This document shows, one piece after another, positions 22,838-24,811 of a stretch of 24,811 nt of DNA. A program made the translations under genes and the position numbers. Source of the DNA: JAEUNJ01 sp052035955 (GTDB lineage: Bacteria > Pseudomonadota > Gammaproteobacteria > Burkholderiales > Rhodocyclaceae); the NCBI GenBank assembly GCA_052035955.1, contig JBPOHD010000045.1:1-24811 (forward strand), given 5' to 3'. Every line of letters begins with the position of its first letter. The first letter of the stretch is position 1. The notes under the pieces were generated by a model, which saw only the letters and a program-made list of their open reading frames with translations, did not search any database and was not told the origin of the DNA.

Positions 22838-24508
22838 CTACCCTTCCTGGATCCTCTTCAGCCGATAGGAGAGCTGCGGCCGGGTGATGCCGAGCAGGCG
22901 CGCCGCACCCGCCAGGTTGCCCTCGGCCCGCGAGACGGCTTCCTTGATCAGCATGGCCTCCACGTCGTCGAGGGATATCCCCGCCGAGAGCACCACCTCG
23001 CAGAGCTGCCGTTCCTCCACCGGGCGGTTCTCCTCGAGGCCGCCGCTGTCGCTGATGCCGGTCTCGTGGCTGTCCGGGCACTCGAGGATGGGGAATATCT
23101 GGTCCAGTTCGATGGCGCCGCCCTGGGGCGCCAGGATGACGCCGCGCTCGATGACGTTTTCGAGTTCCCGCACGTTGCCCGGCCACGGGTAGACCTTCAG
23201 GGCCTTGATCGCCTTGTCGGTGAGGCCCTCCACGCGCTTCGCGTGGAGGGCGCAGAACTTGGCGATCATGGCCTCCACCAGCGGCGGGATGTCCATGGGA
23301 CGATCGCGCAGCGGCGGGATGGCAATGGGATAGACGTTGAGGCGGTAGTAGAGGTCGGAGCGGAAGCGGCCGGCCTTCACCGCCGCCTGCAGGTCCACGT
23401 TGGTGGCGGCGACGATGCGCACATTGACCCTTCGGGTGCGCTCGTCGCCCAGCCTCTCGAACTCGCCTTCCTGGAGCACCCGCAGGATCTTGGCCTGCGC
23501 CGACATGGGCAGTTCGCCGATCTCGTCGAGGAAGAGGGTGCCGTTCTCGGCCCGCTCGAAGCGGCCGGGGCGGGAAGCCTGGGCGCCGGTGAAGGCACCC
23601 TTCTCGACGCCGAAGAGTTCCGACTCGATGAGGTCGTGGGGCAGGGCGGCGCAGTTGACGGCCACGAAGGGGCCTTCGGCGCGCGGGCTCATGTGGTGCA
23701 GGGAGCGGGCGAAGCGCTCCTTGCCGACGCCGGTCTCGCCGAGCAGCAGCACGGTGACGTTGGTCTGGGCCGCCTTGTCCATCAGGGCGTAGGCGCGCTG
23801 GAAGGCCGGCGAGACCCCGATCAGGTTTTCCGTCTGCCGGCGCTGCGCCAGGGAGGAACGCAGGACATCGACCTCCGTGCGCAGTTCCAGCAACCGGTTG
23901 AGGATCGAATCCTCCTCGTAGTACACGGTGTGCTCGGCGGCATCCGGCCACTCCTCCACGGGCTTGCCGACGATGCGGCAATGGGCCGGCCCGCAGGCTG
24001 CGCACTCGACCTCCTTGAAGAGCACGAAGCGGCCCATGAATGCAGTGGTGTAGCCCGAGGCGTAGCCGATCAGCATCCAGCATACGGGATCCCGCTGGGG
24101 GCCGTATTCCTTCATGTGGGCTTCGGCTTCCCAGGAGTTCTCCCAGCGGAACTCGCCGTAGAACTTGCCGGCGGCAATGTCCATGTCGATCTTGATCGGC
24201 GTCACCTGGACGCTGCCCTCGAGCATGTGCAACTGGGGCCCGACGACGAAGGCGTCCACCGGGTTCTGGTGGCCGCGGATCTTCTTGGCGAGTTCGGCAT
24301 CCCGGGATCCGGAGGCATAGCCCATGCGGGTCAGGATGCGGCGGGCGTGCTCCTGGCCGACGGAGCGGATCAACTCCTTGCGCAGGCCGGCCAGGGCCGC
24401 CGCGTGCAGCAGGAGCATGCGGTTCTCGGCCAGCCAGATGGTGCCGTCGTCGGCGGAAAAGCGCACCAGGCGGCGCAGGTCGTCGTTCTGGGGGTACTTG
24501 ATACCCAT
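22838..24508 (-). CDS. XylR/DmpR-class sigma-54-dependent regulator (XylR_N-V4R-AAA-HTH)
   Basis: This 556-residue activator has an N-terminal XylR_N sensor (about 8-125) and a V4R segment (about 125-190) containing Cys169, Cys172 and Cys177 (ECAACGPAHC) as the probable zinc cluster. A linker helix (about 198-225), an AAA+ domain (about 228-465) and a Fis-type HTH (about 530-552, NLAGAARLLGITRPQLSYRLKRI) follow. The AAA+ domain shows Walker A GETGVGKE (257-264), GAFTGA (304-309) and Walker B LFLDE (325-329). In this class an aromatic effector binds the sensor and relieves repression of the ATPase, so the protein opens sigma-54 promoters. The effector cannot be told from sequence. Downstream is an EthD gene, and upstream the divergent region carries a TTGATCAA-type site and sigma-54-like promoters. 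ATG 24508 has a GAGGAG about 13 bases upstream. Confidence 0.94.
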   Translation of the reverse strand: MGIKYPQNDDLRRLVRFSADDGTIWLAENRMLLLHAAALAGLRKELIRSVGQEHARRILTRMGYASGSRDAELAKKIRGHQNPVDAFVVGPQLHMLEGSVQVTPIKIDMDIAAGKFYGEFRWENSWEAEAHMKEYGPQRDPVCWMLIGYASGYTTAFMGRFVLFKEVECAACGPAHCRIVGKPVEEWPDAAEHTVYYEEDSILNRLLELRTEVDVLRSSLAQRRQTENLIGVSPAFQRAYALMDKAAQTNVTVLLLGETGVGKERFARSLHHMSPRAEGPFVAVNCAALPHDLIESELFGVEKGAFTGAQASRPGRFERAENGTLFLDEIGELPMSAQAKILRVLQEGEFERLGDERTRRVNVRIVAATNVDLQAAVKAGRFRSDLYYRLNVYPIAIPPLRDRPMDIPPLVEAMIAKFCALHAKRVEGLTDKAIKALKVYPWPGNVRELENVIERGVILAPQGGAIELDQIFPILECPDSHETGISDSGGLEENRPVEERQLCEVVLSAGISLDDVEAMLIKEAVSRAEGNLAGAARLLGITRPQLSYRLKRIQEG

Positions 24509-24584
24509 GGTGGGGGCGGTCTCCTCGCGATCCGTCGTTCGGCCGGGTTCAGTCCCGGCTCCTCGGAAGGCCGGCCGATTCTAG

Positions 24585-24600
24585 AGCAAACCCCGGGCCA
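24585..24600 (-). promoter_or_regulatory. Sigma-54-like promoter facing the XylR-class regulator gene
   Basis: On the - strand the sequence reads TGGCCCG-GGGT-TTGCT. The -24 block differs from TGGCACG at one position, the spacing is N4 and the -12 block TTGCT is perfect. The expected transcription start is about 65 bases upstream of ATG 24508. It would make the regulator autoactivated if used. Confidence 0.55.
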
Positions 24601-24671
24601 GGACGCCGGGGCCAGCAATTCCCCGGAGTTGCGGAAACGCCGCATGTTTTGCTGCACCGCATCTTGATGAT

Positions 24672-24706
24672 TTGATCAATTGACACTTGATCAGTTCATT
24701 AAATGA
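24672..24706. promoter_or_regulatory. Probable upstream activator site for the XylR-class regulator
   Basis: TTGATCAA (24672-24679) is followed by TTGACAC and a second half TTGATCA (24687-24693). This resembles the TTGATCAATTGATCAA-type sites of the XylR/DmpR group. An 11-base palindrome TCATTAAATGA (24696-24706) follows. The site is about 105 bases from the -24 of the rightward promoter and about 80 bases from that of the leftward one, a normal enhancer distance. Confidence 0.65.
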
Positions 24707-24787
24707 TTTACGTCTGAAGCAAAATCCGGCAGTCCGGGCGGACGCCGATTCGATGGGAATTCAGGCCTGGCGCGGCTTTACGGTCCC

Positions 24788-24803
24788 TGGCACGGCGTTC
24801 GCT
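24788..24803 (+). promoter_or_regulatory. Sigma-54-like promoter reading out of the window
   Basis: The sequence reads TGGCACG-GCGT-TCGCT. The -24 block is perfect, the spacing is N4 and the -12 GC is kept (TCGC for TTGC). It points rightward to whatever lies after base 24811. With the activator site and the adjacent regulator gene it suggests a divergent, inducible catabolic operon just outside the window. Confidence 0.65.
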
Positions 24804-24811
24804 AAAGGGGG

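Noticed and set aside
24666..24680. FNR/ANR box TTGAT....ATCAA at the right edge
   Set aside because: The half-sites are six rather than four bases apart; the XylR-type reading of the TTGATCAA repeats explains the sequence better.
1..24811. CRISPR array, tRNA, rRNA or complete insertion sequence
   Set aside because: No direct repeats with unique spacers, no tRNA or rRNA-like segments and no transposase were seen by reading both strands.

Overview
The window is GC-rich, densely coded bacterial DNA that looks chromosomal. Gene content fits a betaproteobacterium, most likely of the Rhodocyclales type: a PEP-CTERM exported protein, the cbb3-oxidase accessory protein CcoG, a FisR-type sigma-54 regulator, a XylR/DmpR-class regulator of aromatic catabolism, RlhA, YghU and large GGDEF/EAL signalling proteins. 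This assignment is inference from gene families; no rRNA or tRNA gene was seen.

Left part (1-7911, all on the + strand). A bacterial voltage-gated sodium channel cut by the window edge comes first. It is followed by a thiamine block (MTH1187-type thiamine-binding protein, thiM, thiE). Next is a pair made of a membrane heme-c-type sensor with a HAMP domain and no output domain, and a Ser/Thr kinase fused to a class III cyclase-like domain and two copies of a C-terminal repeat. Two glutathione S-transferases (YghU and a smaller one) end this part.

Middle (7912-12615). A small STAS-like protein and an unrecognised small gene lie on the - strand, followed by crcB and a DUF190 gene on the + strand. 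Then comes a 0.55-kb array of alternating inverted REP-like palindromes with a 91-bp period. Beyond it, on the - strand, is a two-gene operon of a persulfide-dioxygenase-like metallo-beta-lactamase-fold protein and ccoG. A sigma-54-like promoter precedes this operon, and a FisR-like sigma-54 activator is divergently transcribed from it.

Right part (12616-24811). The fisR-like gene ends on a CTAG shared with the stop of a convergent DMT permease. That permease is the last gene of an rlhA - PAS/GGDEF/EAL/CZB - permease operon on the - strand. A divergent gene of unknown function and a PEP-CTERM gene follow; a perfect 8+8 palindrome lies upstream of the PEP-CTERM gene. An EthD-like gene and a XylR/DmpR-class regulator are on the - strand. 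The last 220 bases carry a TTGATCAA-type activator site between two divergent sigma-54-like promoters, one facing the regulator and one facing out of the window, presumably towards a catabolic operon.

The most interesting themes are the two sigma-54 divergons (sulfane sulfur/CcoG and aromatic), the heme sensor plus kinase-cyclase pair with altered purine-recognition residues, and the ordered palindrome array.
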